This document shows positions 33,793-44,610 of a stretch of DNA of 64,000 nt, piece after piece. The DNA comes from Epiperipatus broadwayi. Taxonomy: Eukaryota; Onychophora; Udeonychophora; Euonychophora; Peripatidae. The DNA lies in NCBI GenBank assembly GCA_028023455.1, contig JAQFVV010012509.1, positions 434,001 through 498,000 on the forward strand. Direction: 5' to 3'. The notes beneath the pieces were generated by a model, which saw nothing but the letters and a program-made list of their open reading frames with translations, had not been told where the DNA came from and did not search any database. Made by a program: the position numbers and the translations under genes. Numbering within the stretch: the stretch's first letter is position 1; every line of letters begins with the position of its first letter.

Positions 33793-33851
33793 ATACCCTC
33801 AACCCCAGACTGGTTTCTGCATCTAGCATCATCAGTGAGGTGTTAGGATAT
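33793..33851 (-). ncRNA. Hammerhead ribozyme, family 2, left arm, intact core
   Basis: The minus strand carries CUGAUGA (33829-33835), stem II UGC/GCA with loop UAGAU, GAAA (33814-33817) and a GUC triplet (complement of 33808-33810). Stem III is the minimal AC/GU around CA. Stem I has inner ACCUCA/UGGGGU and outer AUAUCCU/AGGGUAU (one G-U pair). All catalytic positions are consensus, which makes this the cleanest hammerhead in the window. Confidence 0.88.
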
Positions 33852-34039
33852 TCATTAGATTAAAAATACTAGGACTAGTCCAGAACTTTATCTAATATAT
33901 ATTTATTGAGAAGAAATTCTGAAACTTTCAAACATCTATATGTCTAAAAATCCAGCTATCTAACTCGAATAGATTTTCTTCTCAATAGTTATGCATTAGA
34001 TAAAGTGCTGGGTTAGTCCTAGTATTTTTAATCTAATGA

Positions 34040-34098
34040 ATATCCTAACACCTCACTGACGACGCTAGATGCAGAAACCGATCTGGGGTTGAGGGTAT
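34040..34098 (+). ncRNA. Hammerhead ribozyme, family 2, right arm
   Basis: This is the mirrored copy on the plus strand: CUGACGA (34056-34062), GAAA (34074-34077), and stem I ACCUCA/UGGGGU plus AUAUCCU/AGGGUAU. The triplet is AUC (34081-34083) instead of GUC. Stem II starts with a C-A mismatch, and stem III has lost its C-G pair. It is probably slower than the left-arm copy. Confidence 0.8.
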
Positions 34099-34145
34099 TC
34101 TCAAAGCTTGTTAAGAGCTTGTTTTGCGAACTCTATATATAAAAT

Positions 34146-34712
34146 TGATCATTATACAGAATATTAGCAAATTTAAAACTTTCCTTTTTTTTCTTTATAC
34201 ATAAAGAAAAAAATATGCATGCCTAATCATAATAAGCCTTTTAACATCATCTGTGTTTGTTTTTTGTTCAAAAAATTAATTAACTTTATTAAAAAATACA
34301 ATATATTAATATAACAAATAATAAAAGTCATACACAATGGCTATATAAATAAATATATATAATTATACATAAAAAACCTTTTTCTGGCACATGGTTTTGT
34401 GCTTTTTTCAAATGTTAATCATCTATTTGATGAGCATATTAGTATATATTATTTATAAGGATAACAATGATAGCTTCATATATTCAGATAAAATCTTGAA
34501 ACATTAAACACAATTTTAATTCATTCCAATGGTTAACACCCTGGTCAAGGGCAATGATTATAATAAATATAAGTTGTTTTAAAAAAATTGTGCTCAACAT
34601 TACAATTGTATTTACTATTTTTTCTGCATATATAGTATTAGCATTGTGTTTAATAAAAATACTAAAAGATAAAATTTCAATTTGTGCAGTAGCCAATAAA
34701 TAATTGTTAATG
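34146..34712. other. AT-rich non-coding stretch
   Basis: Nothing recognised. Confidence 0.45.
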
Positions 34713-35402
34713 GAAGCTGTCATATCTGACCTTGCCTTCAGAAGTGGACTAGTTCAGATTCCTTCCTTATCTAATCAGATTGAGCACGCATTGCCACTAA
34801 CCAATGTGTAAACATGTGGATAACCAATGTATAAACATAGTCAAAGGATAAAACATAAATATGGCCAATGCGTAAACAAGTGTATAAAATCTACCATTGG
34901 TTGGTATGGGCCATTAGGCAATGATGCTCTCTGAATCCAATTGCTGTCATTAAAGTAGGTGATCTGGCAATAAATAGTCAGCCTTTTGGGAAGCAAGCCA
35001 GAAAGAGAAAGAGAGATAACATCTGTTTAACCTGAATGTGCTCTTAATTGAAACTACTTTCAACTGCAAAGGTGTTTCTACTATAGTCATTACCAATAAC
35101 ATCTATGCAATGAGGCAAGTTCACAATAGGACTGGAAGCTGCTATGACTATGGATGACTCAAGGCAAGCTGTCCAGTACAACCAGAAGTGTCTGATCTAG
35201 AACTCATGAGGCAATCTGAGTGAGTTCAGTCATTCTGTCATGGCCAGCTCATTATTAACTAAGTTGTACGTAAAATTGTATTTATTAATGCATATTTGTT
35301 CTAATAAATTATGCATATTAACATTGTGAGTGTTCATATTTTTTTTGATACCACTGTTGCTTTAGGTCTGATACCTGCAATTCAGCCAAATGCAACAGAA
35401 GC
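34713..35402 (+). mobile_element. Solo LTR of an LTR retrotransposon
   Basis: A 680-bp segment (34718-35397) begins TGTCATATC and ends GCAACA, and is flanked by a perfect 5-bp duplication, GAAGC (34713-34717 and 35398-35402). TG...CA ends with a 5-bp duplication are the signature of LTR retrotransposons. Inside are a TATA box (TATAAAAT at 34883-34890) and AATAAA signals (34969-34974 and 35303-35308). A short tandem word, CCAATG(N)GTAAACA, recurs three times upstream of the TATA box. No internal genes remain, so recombination between two LTRs probably removed them. The superfamily cannot be told. A related fragment lies at 16315. Confidence 0.8.
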
Positions 35403-35879
35403 AAATATAAGAAAATATTTATTTGATTGATTGTGACATTCAAGTAGCAAAGTGACAGACTAATGTCATTTAAACTGAGATTTTTTAAAACTTTTCTCAA
35501 AATCAATCCATGAACATTTATCTATTAGAATTTAAATCTTTAACACTGAGCCAACTGCCCAGTGTTCTTACTTTCTTTTCTATATATATATCCCTGCTTA
35601 CATGTCTTTAAAATACATTAGTAGTGTTAATTGAAGCAAGTTCAGTACACACCCAGAAGTATAAAGTTTTTTGAATTTCAACAATAAATGTTTATCACTC
35701 TTATTATAATCCCAAACTATGCAGAAAATTTAAATAAATATTAATTTTACTATCTAGAGTTCAGATATTAAATACTTTTCAGTAGTAGAAATTTTAAATA
35801 TTAATAGCAACAGAATACTTTAGAATACAAAATGTTTATTGCAGCAATTAAAACAATAAAACAAAACAGTTTTGTAATT
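35403..35879. other. AT-rich non-coding stretch
   Basis: Nothing recognised. Confidence 0.45.
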
Positions 35880-36195
35880 TTCAACAAAAAACAAAGTCAT
35901 ACATCACATGACTCAATTTTTAAGTTTATAAATAAAAAATAGCTATTTAAATTAGATAGCTGAATTTGAAGAGATTTGGGTGTCTAAATTTTTCACATTT
36001 TCTACTTAATAGTTAACTTTTAGATAAATGCTGGCTTTGGCTTGGTATTTTTAGATCTAGTGCCTGAAACTACCCTAGCGCCTCACTGAGAAGAGCCAAA
36101 GCATGAAACCATTGGTCTGAGATTAGGGAGTGGTTTCAAGATAGAGATTTTTAAATGCTTTGTTTAGATGGCATTTATCAATAAAGTTTGTTAGA
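35880..36195 (+). repeat. Family 2 hammerhead-bearing unit, diverged
   Basis: The unit has the terminal word ATCACATGACTC at about 35903. From about 35940 it follows the loop and right arm of the 33.7-34.1 kb foldback (GTCTAAA, AGCTATCTAA/TTAGATAGCT, TTAGATAAA.TGCTGG, GGTATTTTTA) into the ribozyme. The mirrored left arm is not recognisable. Confidence 0.65.
36073..36128 (+). ncRNA. Hammerhead ribozyme, family 2, broken core
   Basis: Where CUGAUGA is expected the sequence is CUGAGAA (36086-36092), best read as loss of the U before GA or a G-to-A change at the catalytic G. GAAA (36105-36108), GUC (36115-36117), a 3-bp stem III (ACC/GGU) and stem I (inner CUCA/UGAG, outer CCCUA/UAGGG) are kept. 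Outer stem I differs from the other family 2 copies yet still pairs. Predicted inactive. Confidence 0.65.
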
Positions 36196-38319
36196 GCAAA
36201 TTAGCAGAACTCTTTATTTTATATAATTCTTTTTAATTTTGTAATTTTGTCTTGATAAAAGTTTTTGAATTAAAAGTACTCACATAAATTGTCACAATTA
36301 TTTTATTACTCATCTCTATTGATAAAAGTCACCTTTAAAATCTATTTACTTTATTACATTAATTGGTTACATTGAATATGAACACCATTGCTATGGTTTT
36401 AAATATTAGATTTACTAAAATTTATTTTCAATGTTTTTTTTCTTTTCAAAATAGCAAAATATAGTTTGCAAATTATCGATTGTAAATTATTGGCTATTGT
36501 TGCAAAAATATAATTAGCACCTGTAAATCTAAGATCCTTTAGATATTCACAAATTCTTTTATTTGTAATTATACATTGGGCTACATATGTAATAATGCCC
36601 ATTCATCAAAGCAGTGCCCACATATACAGATAGTCTGCAGATACTACAATCACTTTGGGCACATAAGAGTAGCTTAGTTTATGTAAAAAGGGAGATAGCA
36701 ATCTGGTATATAATAAGTGTTTTAAATTTGGTTCTAAAGCTTATAATAAAAAAAAACAATTTAAATCATACTGATGAATTGAAGGTTTCAAACTAAGTCT
36801 TCAATATCCAAATAAAAAAAAAAAGATATAACAGAGTCTGCAGACCTAGAGTCCAGTTCTATAAATAATGGCCAAAAGAAAAATTATAAAATGCATTAAA
36901 ATCATTTAAGATTAACAAAACAATCAATCAGGTTTCTCCCTGTGGTAAAATGGTAATAAATATTCATAAAAAGTAATAAAATTTCCTGTGATTATTTTTA
37001 ATTAAGAAATGTGGCAATCTAATGGGTTGATTGGTTCAACAAACTAAGATAAACAGAATCAGAATAAACCATAAAAAAACATGTCTAATAAAAAAAGGGA
37101 CTACTAGTCTATTTACAAATAAAATGAAATCATCAAACCTATAAATAGTGAATGGTGACCATTGGCGTTTATCTTGTATGCTAACTCTAAATAACTGATT
37201 TGTCTTATGAGCTAACATTCTCTTCTGCATCTTATATATAGTAGAAATATTAAATGAGTTTCTGCTTTTGTCATGCAAAAATGATCACTAAGAAATAAAT
37301 CAGGATTAAGTTTCATTCATAAATATCAACTATGGATTGACTTCAGAACCAAATTAGAAACACCTGTAAAAAAAACTAAAAAAAAATAATCCCAAAAGAG
37401 CGGCAAAGATCTGATTCCAGAAGCAACAAGTTAGATATTCTGAAGAGACTAATAAAGAAATCAAATTCACAAACTGAAGAAAATAACAAATGTTATTCAA
37501 GATGTTTTCAAGTGACAAACTGAAAAATATTATCAAAGAAGAGAAAATTAATGATTAGACGTAACAATCTGAATTCCTGCTATCTTTAATGTGGAAAAAA
37601 GTGAATAGAAAAACTGCAAACAGATAACAAATCTGGTTACAAAACAGAAACAATAAAACAATAAGGTAAACAGATTAACCACAATAAAAGGTCTCATGAT
37701 TAATTTTTACATGGAAATTTATACTTACTAATCTATACTTACTAATTTATACTTACTAATCTGAATAATTATTACTTTTTTTATTTGCAGGCAGTCAATG
37801 TCAACATTTATCATGCAGTTTATTATGGATTTATGCTGGGTAATGACACATTTATATTTGGATTATGCAATTAGGTACAGCTTAGTTTTCACTAGAAAGT
37901 GATCATGCAGTCTATCATTGAAGTGGCATTTGTGCTATAGACTTCTACATTTGGCTAAATCCAGTTATGACAAACACCTTGTATTATGAATTATAACTAA
38001 CAAATGTAAAATGATAGACTTAATAAATATGAACTATGGGTGTAAAGCATTTTATTATTTAATAAAATATGAAATAGTACGTAACAAAAATTTAGTATAT
38101 GATTTGTTTCCAATTTCCTTATTACAATTCTTTAGAAAATAAAAGTCAGAGCACTTTATTTTTATGGTTAATAGCAATAAAGTTAAAATGACCAAAGAAA
38201 ACACGACATGGCATTCAAGAGTAATTTATTTATTACATACTTGTTTTTGTTTCTAATTTTAATTTTAAAAACTGTGCATCAAGCTATTTAAAAATAAAAA
38301 AGAAATATGTAGTTTCTTT
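36196..38319. other. AT-rich non-coding stretch
   Basis: No gene recognised. ATACTTACTAATCT recurs three times at about 37728-37766. Confidence 0.45.
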
Positions 38320-38432
38320 CTTTTTTTTTCATATGTCATAGCATCGGCCGGGAGGCGAACCCACATCCGCCTGCAAACAACTACTTGCTTGCAAGGCGAC
38401 TGCGATGACTTCTCAGCTAACAACGCTTGACA
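38320..38432 (-). repeat. Minimal tRNA-derived SINE
   Basis: On the minus strand a tRNA-like body has an A-box-like TTAGCTGAGAAG and a B-box GGGTTCGCCTCCCGG. It is followed by CCGATGC (3' acceptor strand), TATGACATATG and an A run. The same body, tail word and A run occur at 47099-47210 and 51123-51233. There is almost no non-tRNA body. Confidence 0.82.
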
Positions 38433-38589
38433 ATATGTACTTTCTTTTTAGAAAAACAACAACAATACCACAATAATTTCACATATGTTCTACAAGCACT
38501 AAAAGTTGAGTGATTAATGTAGATCAGATGGTGCAGGGCTATAATAAGAGGTTTTAAATGATCATGGACAGAAATTCAATGCTAGACCT

Positions 38590-38830
38590 AGATACTTAGG
38601 GTTTGTAATTAAGTTTTGTCATATATCTTATTTCCTTAATGAATAATATTTCTATAGTGTAATTTTTACTACACCATTCTCGTGCCAAGTAGGGATTGTT
38701 TTTTAATCCACTTTTAACACCTTGTGGATGAGTGCATTTTTGAGATGGTACATCTTTTTTACATGTATTGGGTCATAGGTATATGATTATTTCCCTCCAT
38801 AAGGTGCTAAGCAGATAAAAAACAATCTGA
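38590..38830. repeat. Foldback repeat, family 1b, without a ribozyme core
   Basis: It shares GTGTAATTTTTACTACACCA and CTTTTAACACCTTGTGGATG with the repeats at 1190 and 22980. CACCTTGTGGATG (about 38720) is opposed by CCTCCATAAGGTG (about 38790), and GATTGTTTTTTAATC by AAAAAACAATC, giving a foldback. The apex contains ACATGTATTGGGTCATAGG but no CUGAUGA box. Confidence 0.6.
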
Positions 38831-40999
38831 TGTAATGAAAATTGTGTCCATATATTTTACGTGATGTCATTTTCAGAATTTTTATTTTTCAGAAACCAAT
38901 TTAAACCTCTTTTTTATTTATTTATTTCAATTTCTTATCTTCGTCTTATAATCTCGTTTTCGGACCCATAATTAACACCAAATAATCCTCTATAAATATC
39001 GTATAGTTTCTGAAGTGCCTTTATTAAACGATAATATATATACAAACACACACATACCTGCATTTTGATCACTTTTAATTTAAAATACAGTATAGCAATA
39101 TACTTTTATATTTTCAACGAGGTGTAGATGGAGTAAATCAATTATGAAGAAAACGTTCGCAGCCCAAAATACCAGAAGGCAACTTTTTTTTTGTAAAATT
39201 TTCTTGTCTTAAGGGCAAGATATCGCTTTTCACGTCGCTGTTTTTAAATGAAGGCTGAAACTAATCTTGTAACTGCTGGCTGGTTTTTAGTGTCGTCTTC
39301 TTACTTCTTTCAGTTAACTCATATAACCTATATTGATTGCAAACACTGATAGCCAAATAATTCTTTCCTAAAGCTAAGAAAGAAGGAAAAAAGCCGAATA
39401 AATGTCATTTATAGATATATTTTACATCATTTTTATAAAATCATTAATTCATGGCCATGCGTGGTTTAATACAGTGATAGAGCGACGGATTCTGAAACTC
39501 AAGATAAATGAATCGCGGTTAAGCTCCGTCATTTCCGATTTTTTTATAAACTCCCAAGCAAAAAAACATTCGATTATTTTTATAGCAAGGTACATTCTAA
39601 GAAAATTTTGTGAGAATAATATTTTGGTTTGTATGTTCAAATATGGATGTATAAAATCTATTAAATATTTTTAAAGTAAATTGCATAAATGCAATGAATA
39701 TATATATAAACAGATTAGAGCATATGGGATTAGATAAAACTAGGAGTTTTTTTTCCAGATCACAAGCAGGTTGGGATTTTTGTTTCAGATAATTTGTCCA
39801 TAATGAACGAAGCTGATAAATAAGTCTACTATCTATTATTGGCTATAATCGTTCAACTGATAAATACGAATTACGATAAGCAATTATTATATATGGCTTT
39901 TATAGATATAAGAGGTTTGAGGAAGTTTGCAAACAGTTTTGTTAAATATGGGAAGTGTTCTAATTAATAAAACATTGAAATGAACTATTATATAGTGTCT
40001 GTAAGGAAATACATTCAGTTAAATAAAAATACCGGTAGTGTAGTCTTTAAACAGGGATCTTATAAATTCCCTTGTGACATTATTATATTTAAAAGAAATG
40101 AAGATAGCAAAATAAGGATTAAGAAGACGTATTAAAATAGTTGAATCACTTTGTCATAATACTCTATTGTGGGGATGTTCAGTCTACTTTAATTAGAAAA
40201 TGTGATATGCAGTCAGTTTTAAGCCTTCATTTTATATATATATTAAGACTGCTCAGATATTTAAAAATCTTTTTAATACTTTGCTGTGCTGATTTTAAAA
40301 AATAAGTAATTGGATTATTTCCTTTAGACGATAACTTATACGCGTCATATTACAATTGCATTATAATTTGTTTTCATCAATGCATTAACAATTATCTGAC
40401 TAACCTAGATTAAAAGTAAATTATTTATAAATAAATAAAATTAAAGTTTACCCACTTCTCTTTTTCACTTATTTTTTCAATCATCATAGAAACAAATATT
40501 TCATAGATCATTGATTTTTCAATAATTAATTAACCTTGTATGGTATTTACCCTTATTTTTAAATAATAACTTCTCTCTCTCTATTTTTCAATTATCTAGA
40601 ACTCCTATCCCTATATAAAATAATACAATATAACTTTTTATAATCATTCATCAATATTTCAGCAAAATCCTTTCATCCCTATATTTTCATTTTTTTTTTT
40701 AGGGTGCCAGTCAATACATTATTTATAAAATTAATATTTCTTATATATTTTATTGCTATCTCACTATTCTATTTAATTTATATTTTCTAAATTCAGTGTA
40801 ACTGTAAAATCATTTTTATTCTTTCTCTACAGCTAAATTCTTTTTTCTTATCATTATATACTGTTATTTCTCTTTCTATCATATTTTTATTTTATAAGCT
40901 TTTATATTAACTTGCCCTGTTTTGTATGTTTCTGTCTGTACATGCCTGTGTACCTTTCTGACTGCAAGTATCTGTGCATATTTTTGTTTGTATGTCCAA
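38831..40999. other. AT-rich non-coding stretch
   Basis: No gene recognised. The frame at 39402-39674 has an antisense counterpart at 39449-39640; neither shows family features. Confidence 0.4.
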
Positions 41000-41345
41000 T
41001 TTTTTTAATTTTGCTTCAACTAAGATTTTTATCAGACTAAAGGACTCCAATTGAGATTTTTTAAGTTTTAACCATTAAAAATTTCAGTTTTTTGAAGGTT
41101 AAAACTAAAAACAAATCTCAGCTGGAGCAAAATTCAAAAACTAAAAAAAAAAATCTCAGCCAGAGCCTTGCAATGTGACAAAAATTATGATTTAATAATA
41201 AGAAGTGAAAAAGATCGATTAAGACAACAACTAGATGTGATATGGAAACAAAAGATGATTAAAACTAAAACAAAATCTCAACCAAGTGTAAATTCAAAAA
41301 CTAAAAAAAAAATCTCAGCCAGAGCTTTCTTGTCAGATTTTCTTT
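41000..41345. repeat. Inverted and direct short repeats
   Basis: TTTTGCTTCAACTAAGATTT (41010) is partly inverted at about 41115 (AAATCTCAGCTGGAGCAAAA). The word TTCAAAAACTAAAAAAAAAA followed by ATCTCAGCCAGAGC occurs directly at about 41130 and 41292. The Lys-rich frame at 41168-41389 falls inside this repeat and has no family features. Confidence 0.6.
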
Positions 41346-41374
41346 TAGTTTATAACTATAATATGAAAAAAAAA

Positions 41375-41838
41375 GTTTTTTTAAAATGATGCTTTTATGT
41401 AAACAATACTGACTGACTAAAAAGTAAAAAAACAAACAAACTAAGTAATTCAACTAAAAAGTAAAAAAAAAAAAAAACACCTGAATCTCGATTAATTTGC
41501 CTATCTTGGAAAATATTAGAGATTTTAAGAATCTAACTTGTTATAAATCAATTGGAAAATGCATGAATATTGTCATTTCAAAAAGGCATTTGAGGCTCAA
41601 ATAAATCATAAAAATCAAAAAGACCTCAAATGCTTTTAAAAAATGACATTATTCCTGCAATTTCCAATTGTTTTATAAGAAGTATAGATTCTTAAGATCT
41701 CTTGATATTTCCTAAGAATGAAAAATTAACTGAGATTCAGTTTTTTTCTATTTTTTAGTCAGTTTATTTTGTTATATTTTACTTTTTAGTCAAGTAGTAC
41801 TGCTTACATAAAAAAACATTATTATTTTTAAAAAACAT
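41375..41838. repeat. 460-bp near-palindrome
   Basis: The left arm (about 41375-41600) and right arm (about 41615-41838) are inverted copies. TTATGTAAACAATACT faces AGTACTGCTTACATAA, CTGAATCTCGATTAATT faces AATTAACTGAGATTCAG, and GGCATTTGAGG faces CCTCAAATGC near the apex at about 41608. Arms differ at many positions. No coding or ribozyme motif. Confidence 0.8.
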
Positions 41839-42639
41839 TTTTTTGCATATTATTTTATTTATACTTACAGTATTTTCAAATTTTTTTATTTCCTCTAATA
41901 ATTTATTAATTTTAATTATTTATTTTCTCCCGTTTAATCTTAATTTCACTTTTTTTCATTATGTAACATATTGATATTTTCTACATTTTTTTTGTCTCCC
42001 TTACAATTTTAGTAATTATAAATTTACTATTTCATTTTATCTTATAGACAGACTCACTCTATATCTTATTCACTATTTTACAATTTTAATAATCATATCT
42101 ATTAAAAGCTTCCCCAATTCTTCCAAAGCTAGTTATTTATTTATTTTATTTTTGTAATTTTAAATCTGTTATATTTATAATTTAGATGAAGGTAAACTAG
42201 CTTTCACACATGACTATGAATAGTCAACACCTACCATCACTATGTAATTTAAAAATATATATATCTACCCATATTTACAGACTATTTATAACTAGTAAAG
42301 ATTATATTTAATATTATTGCTATCTGTATAATATATATAAAAATTAGGACCAGTATTACAGCTTTATGAAGGATAGACAATGACAGTATTTCTTTTTCAA
42401 ATTTTTTTTGTTAAAGAGCAGGCAAATGAAAATAAATGTGTTGACTTTACAGATAATAATGTAACAGATATACATATATGCACACACAAATACACGTGTA
42501 AATAGTAAAACTTTTTAATCCTTGTTGACAAACTTTATTCTCATATATATAAATACAGATTTATGTATAAGTAAAAAAAAATTGACTGCAAAAAATAATT
42601 TGCTATTAAGAGATTTTTTGATTTCTCTTTAAGGCCATA
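41839..42639. other. AT-rich non-coding stretch
   Basis: Nothing recognised. Confidence 0.45.
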
Positions 42640-43392
42640 AATAATGATTAGGAAAAATTATGGTGCCTCACTGTGTACATTGACATTGTAGCTGTTTTGA
42701 TCATGTAATTATTTACATGGAAATGACCATGAATACGTTGCTCATCAGTATACTTCGGCCAACATGATAAGTTGTTTTTTACTTCTAGAGCTTAAGACAA
42801 AGAAAACACTGAAGTTTTTCTCATAGACATTTGATAGACGCTTAGTTGAACTTTCTTGAAAGTATGGTGAATACAAAATATGTGTGAATACCATTTATAT
42901 ATATATATATTTAATAATAATATTATTTAATGTCTGTATTTTAAAGCAATATACATAATTATATAATCGAATATGTATTTAAATAATTAACATTTTTTTA
43001 TCCACCTAGGAGGGCTTTCGATTATCCCAATAATCTTTGTTGACAAAGATTACTGGGATAATCGAAAGGGCTCCTAATTGGATAAAAAAAATTAATTATT
43101 TAGTTACTGTAAAGTATTTACAAATATTCAATTATATAATTACATATATATATATATATTTGCAATTATGACAGACCAAATAATTATGAATGCTGTAAAA
43201 CTACAAGCCAAGGCAGTAGTGATTCCTGAAGAGAAAAGATTATGAATCAAAGCTATTTATAACTGTAGATTTTTTTCAAATGAAACATGATTATAAAAAT
43301 TGGAAAAATGTTTTAATATTAAATGGAATATTATTAGCCATTGTGAAGTTAGACAAAAAAAGGTGATTTTACAACTGATGTAAAAAGTGGAA
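42640..43392 (+). pseudogene. Old 5' fragment of the RTE-like element, split by a hairpin
   Basis: 42640-42870 is a diverged copy of the intact element's 5' UTR (about 8200-8400): landmarks GTAGCTGTT, CATGTAATTATTTACATGGA and GTTGCTCATCAGTATAC. After an AT-rich insertion, 43164-43392 matches the start of the reading frame (CAATTATGACAGACC, GGCTGTAAA-like, CAAGGCAGTAGTG, then AATGGAATATTATTAGCCATTGTGAAGTTAG, corresponding to KWDIIGLCEV). Multiple lesions; non-functional. Confidence 0.75.
42955..43142. repeat. Near-perfect hairpin inserted in the RTE fragment
   Basis: AGGGCTTTCGATTATCCCA and TGGGATAATCGAAAGGGCT are inverted around a centre at 43041 (TAATCTTTGTTGACAAAGATTA). Pairing continues outward over TTTTTATCC/GGATAAAAA and AAATAATTAA/TTAATTATTT. 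There is almost no loop. It could be a small MITE. Confidence 0.85.
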
Positions 43393-43394
43393 AT

Positions 43395-43968
43395 GACATC
43401 ATCATTTTCAAACATTACTGATTTATTGCAAAACAAGGTCTCTTAAAGCTTAATTAAGTTTCTCTAATCCAAAGTTATCTTTTTTATATTTTATTATCTT
43501 ATTTATCTTAACTCACATCTGAGTTTTTTTCTAGATCTTTTATAACCTTTTGTAATCAAGTTTAAGTCTTCAACTGTCTAGCTATTATTATCCCTTATAG
43601 AAACATGACCATTTTATTTTCATTTCAGCTTCTTAAATAAAATATTCATATATTATCTTATCCTTGTATTTTTCTTTCAATGCGTCCTTGTTATTCTAAG
43701 ACTGTACTCTATATAGTTAATGAAGTATTACAAATCTTTATATTTATTTGTCTTCTAAGTGACCAAGTCTAAGATCCATATTACAGCATCTTTTTCAAAC
43801 ATATAAGCATATTTGCTTTTAAAATTATTTCTATCAAAAGTGCTCTTTTTAAATTTAATTCTACGATTAATTTTGTTCTTTATGTTTCCACCTGCAGTAA
43901 TAATTTGATCAAAATATTTGTAATTGTTAACTTTTTCTAATTCATTATTATTATGCAACATAATGTAA
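43395..43968 (-). pseudogene. Old 3' fragment of the RTE-like element
   Basis: The open piece at 43755-43961 translates to NNNELEKVNNYKYFDQIITAG, the counterpart of YDELEEVNSYKYLGQIINTD in the intact protein. It continues through KINRRIKFKKSTFDRNNF. From 43750 down to about 43400 further frame-shifted homology leads to the 3' end (GTCTCTTAAAGCTTAATTAA matches the family's near-terminal region) and a CATCATCATTTT tail. It converges tail-first on the 5' fragment at 42640-43392. Confidence 0.75.
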
Positions 43969-44174
43969 AGACATAAGGGAACATATGTACTACATGAATT
44001 TACAAAATGTTATGTTTATAGTAACTAAACTGATTAATATAGATCATTATCATATTTGAAAGATTTACTTAAAATAGATTTTTATTAAAAAATCATTTAT
44101 ATATATATAGTTCATTTTTAATATATATATACATATTTGAATACAAGGATAATGTATATACTGAATTTTAGATG
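43969..44174. other. AT-rich spacer
   Basis: Nothing recognised. Confidence 0.4.
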
Positions 44175-44412
44175 TAATTAGAAGGGATTTGAAGACAGAC
44201 TTTCAAGCCCCCTTCAGCTATCCATTCCATTTTATATAATCATTACGCATGACCACATACATTATGAAATAGATAGATGATTTCTAATATATGTATACAC
44301 TCTATCTTATATAACTGATTCATATGTATGTGGCCATGTGTAACAGTTATATAAGATGGAGTGGATATCTAAAGGGAGCTTAAAAGTATATGTTCAAATC
44401 CCCTCTAATTAT
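44175..44412. repeat. Foldback element with tRNA-like tips, no ribozyme
   Basis: TAATTAGAAGGGATTTGAA (44175) faces TTCAAATCCCCTCTAATTA (about 44412). CATTTTATATAATCATTACG and ATGACCACATACAT are opposed by ATGTATGTGGCCATGTGTAA and GTTATATAAGATGGAGTG. The right tip GTTCAAATCCCCTC resembles a B box. The same tips bound the hammerhead unit at 59325-59560. Confidence 0.75.
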
Positions 44413-44465
44413 ATATATTGCAAATACATCTTATTTGTTAAAACTTATAACATTAAATTTTTAAA

Positions 44466-44610
44466 CAGGCAAAAACTCTCCATATAGTAGTGCCATCTTG
44501 TGCTAAATAGAGTAATGAATGGATACATTATTATATGGAGAGTTTTTGCCTGTTTACTAACAGATATGTGCTAGCATGAGATGGTGATCATGTGATGTTT
44601 AGTGTGTTAT
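44466..44610. repeat. Short hairpin related to family 2 ends
   Basis: AACAGGCAAAAACTCTCCATA (written in two parts: AACAGGCAAAA, ACTCTCCATA) at 44466 is exactly inverted to end at 44559. The loop contains a TAGAGTAATGAATGG block found beside family 2 hammerheads. It is followed by GTGATCATGTGATGTTTAGT, the family 2 terminal word. Confidence 0.75.

Larger units (their letters stand above)
33695..34145. repeat. Foldback element, family 2, with a hammerhead in each arm
   Basis: The arms are 33750 to about 33905 and about 33985-34141. TATATAGAGTTCGCAAAACA at the left tip is matched by TTTTGCGAACTCTATATA at the right tip. The match runs inward over AAGCTTTGAGAATACCCTCA, the ribozyme, TAATCTAATGAATATCC and CTAGTATTTTTAATC. 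The outer left flank has ATCACATGACC, the terminal word shared by family 2 units. The loop is about 80 bp. Confidence 0.87.

Noticed and set aside
38590-38830. Searched for a hammerhead in this family 1b copy
   Set aside because: The apex has no CUGANGA or GAAA box in the proper positions.
41168-41389. Lys-rich 73-codon frame
   Set aside because: Lies in AT-rich repeats with A runs; no conserved features.
42640-43968. Considered as a twin-primed insertion
   Set aside because: The 5' fragment lies beyond the 3' tail, whereas twin priming puts the inverted 5' piece upstream of the 3' piece.
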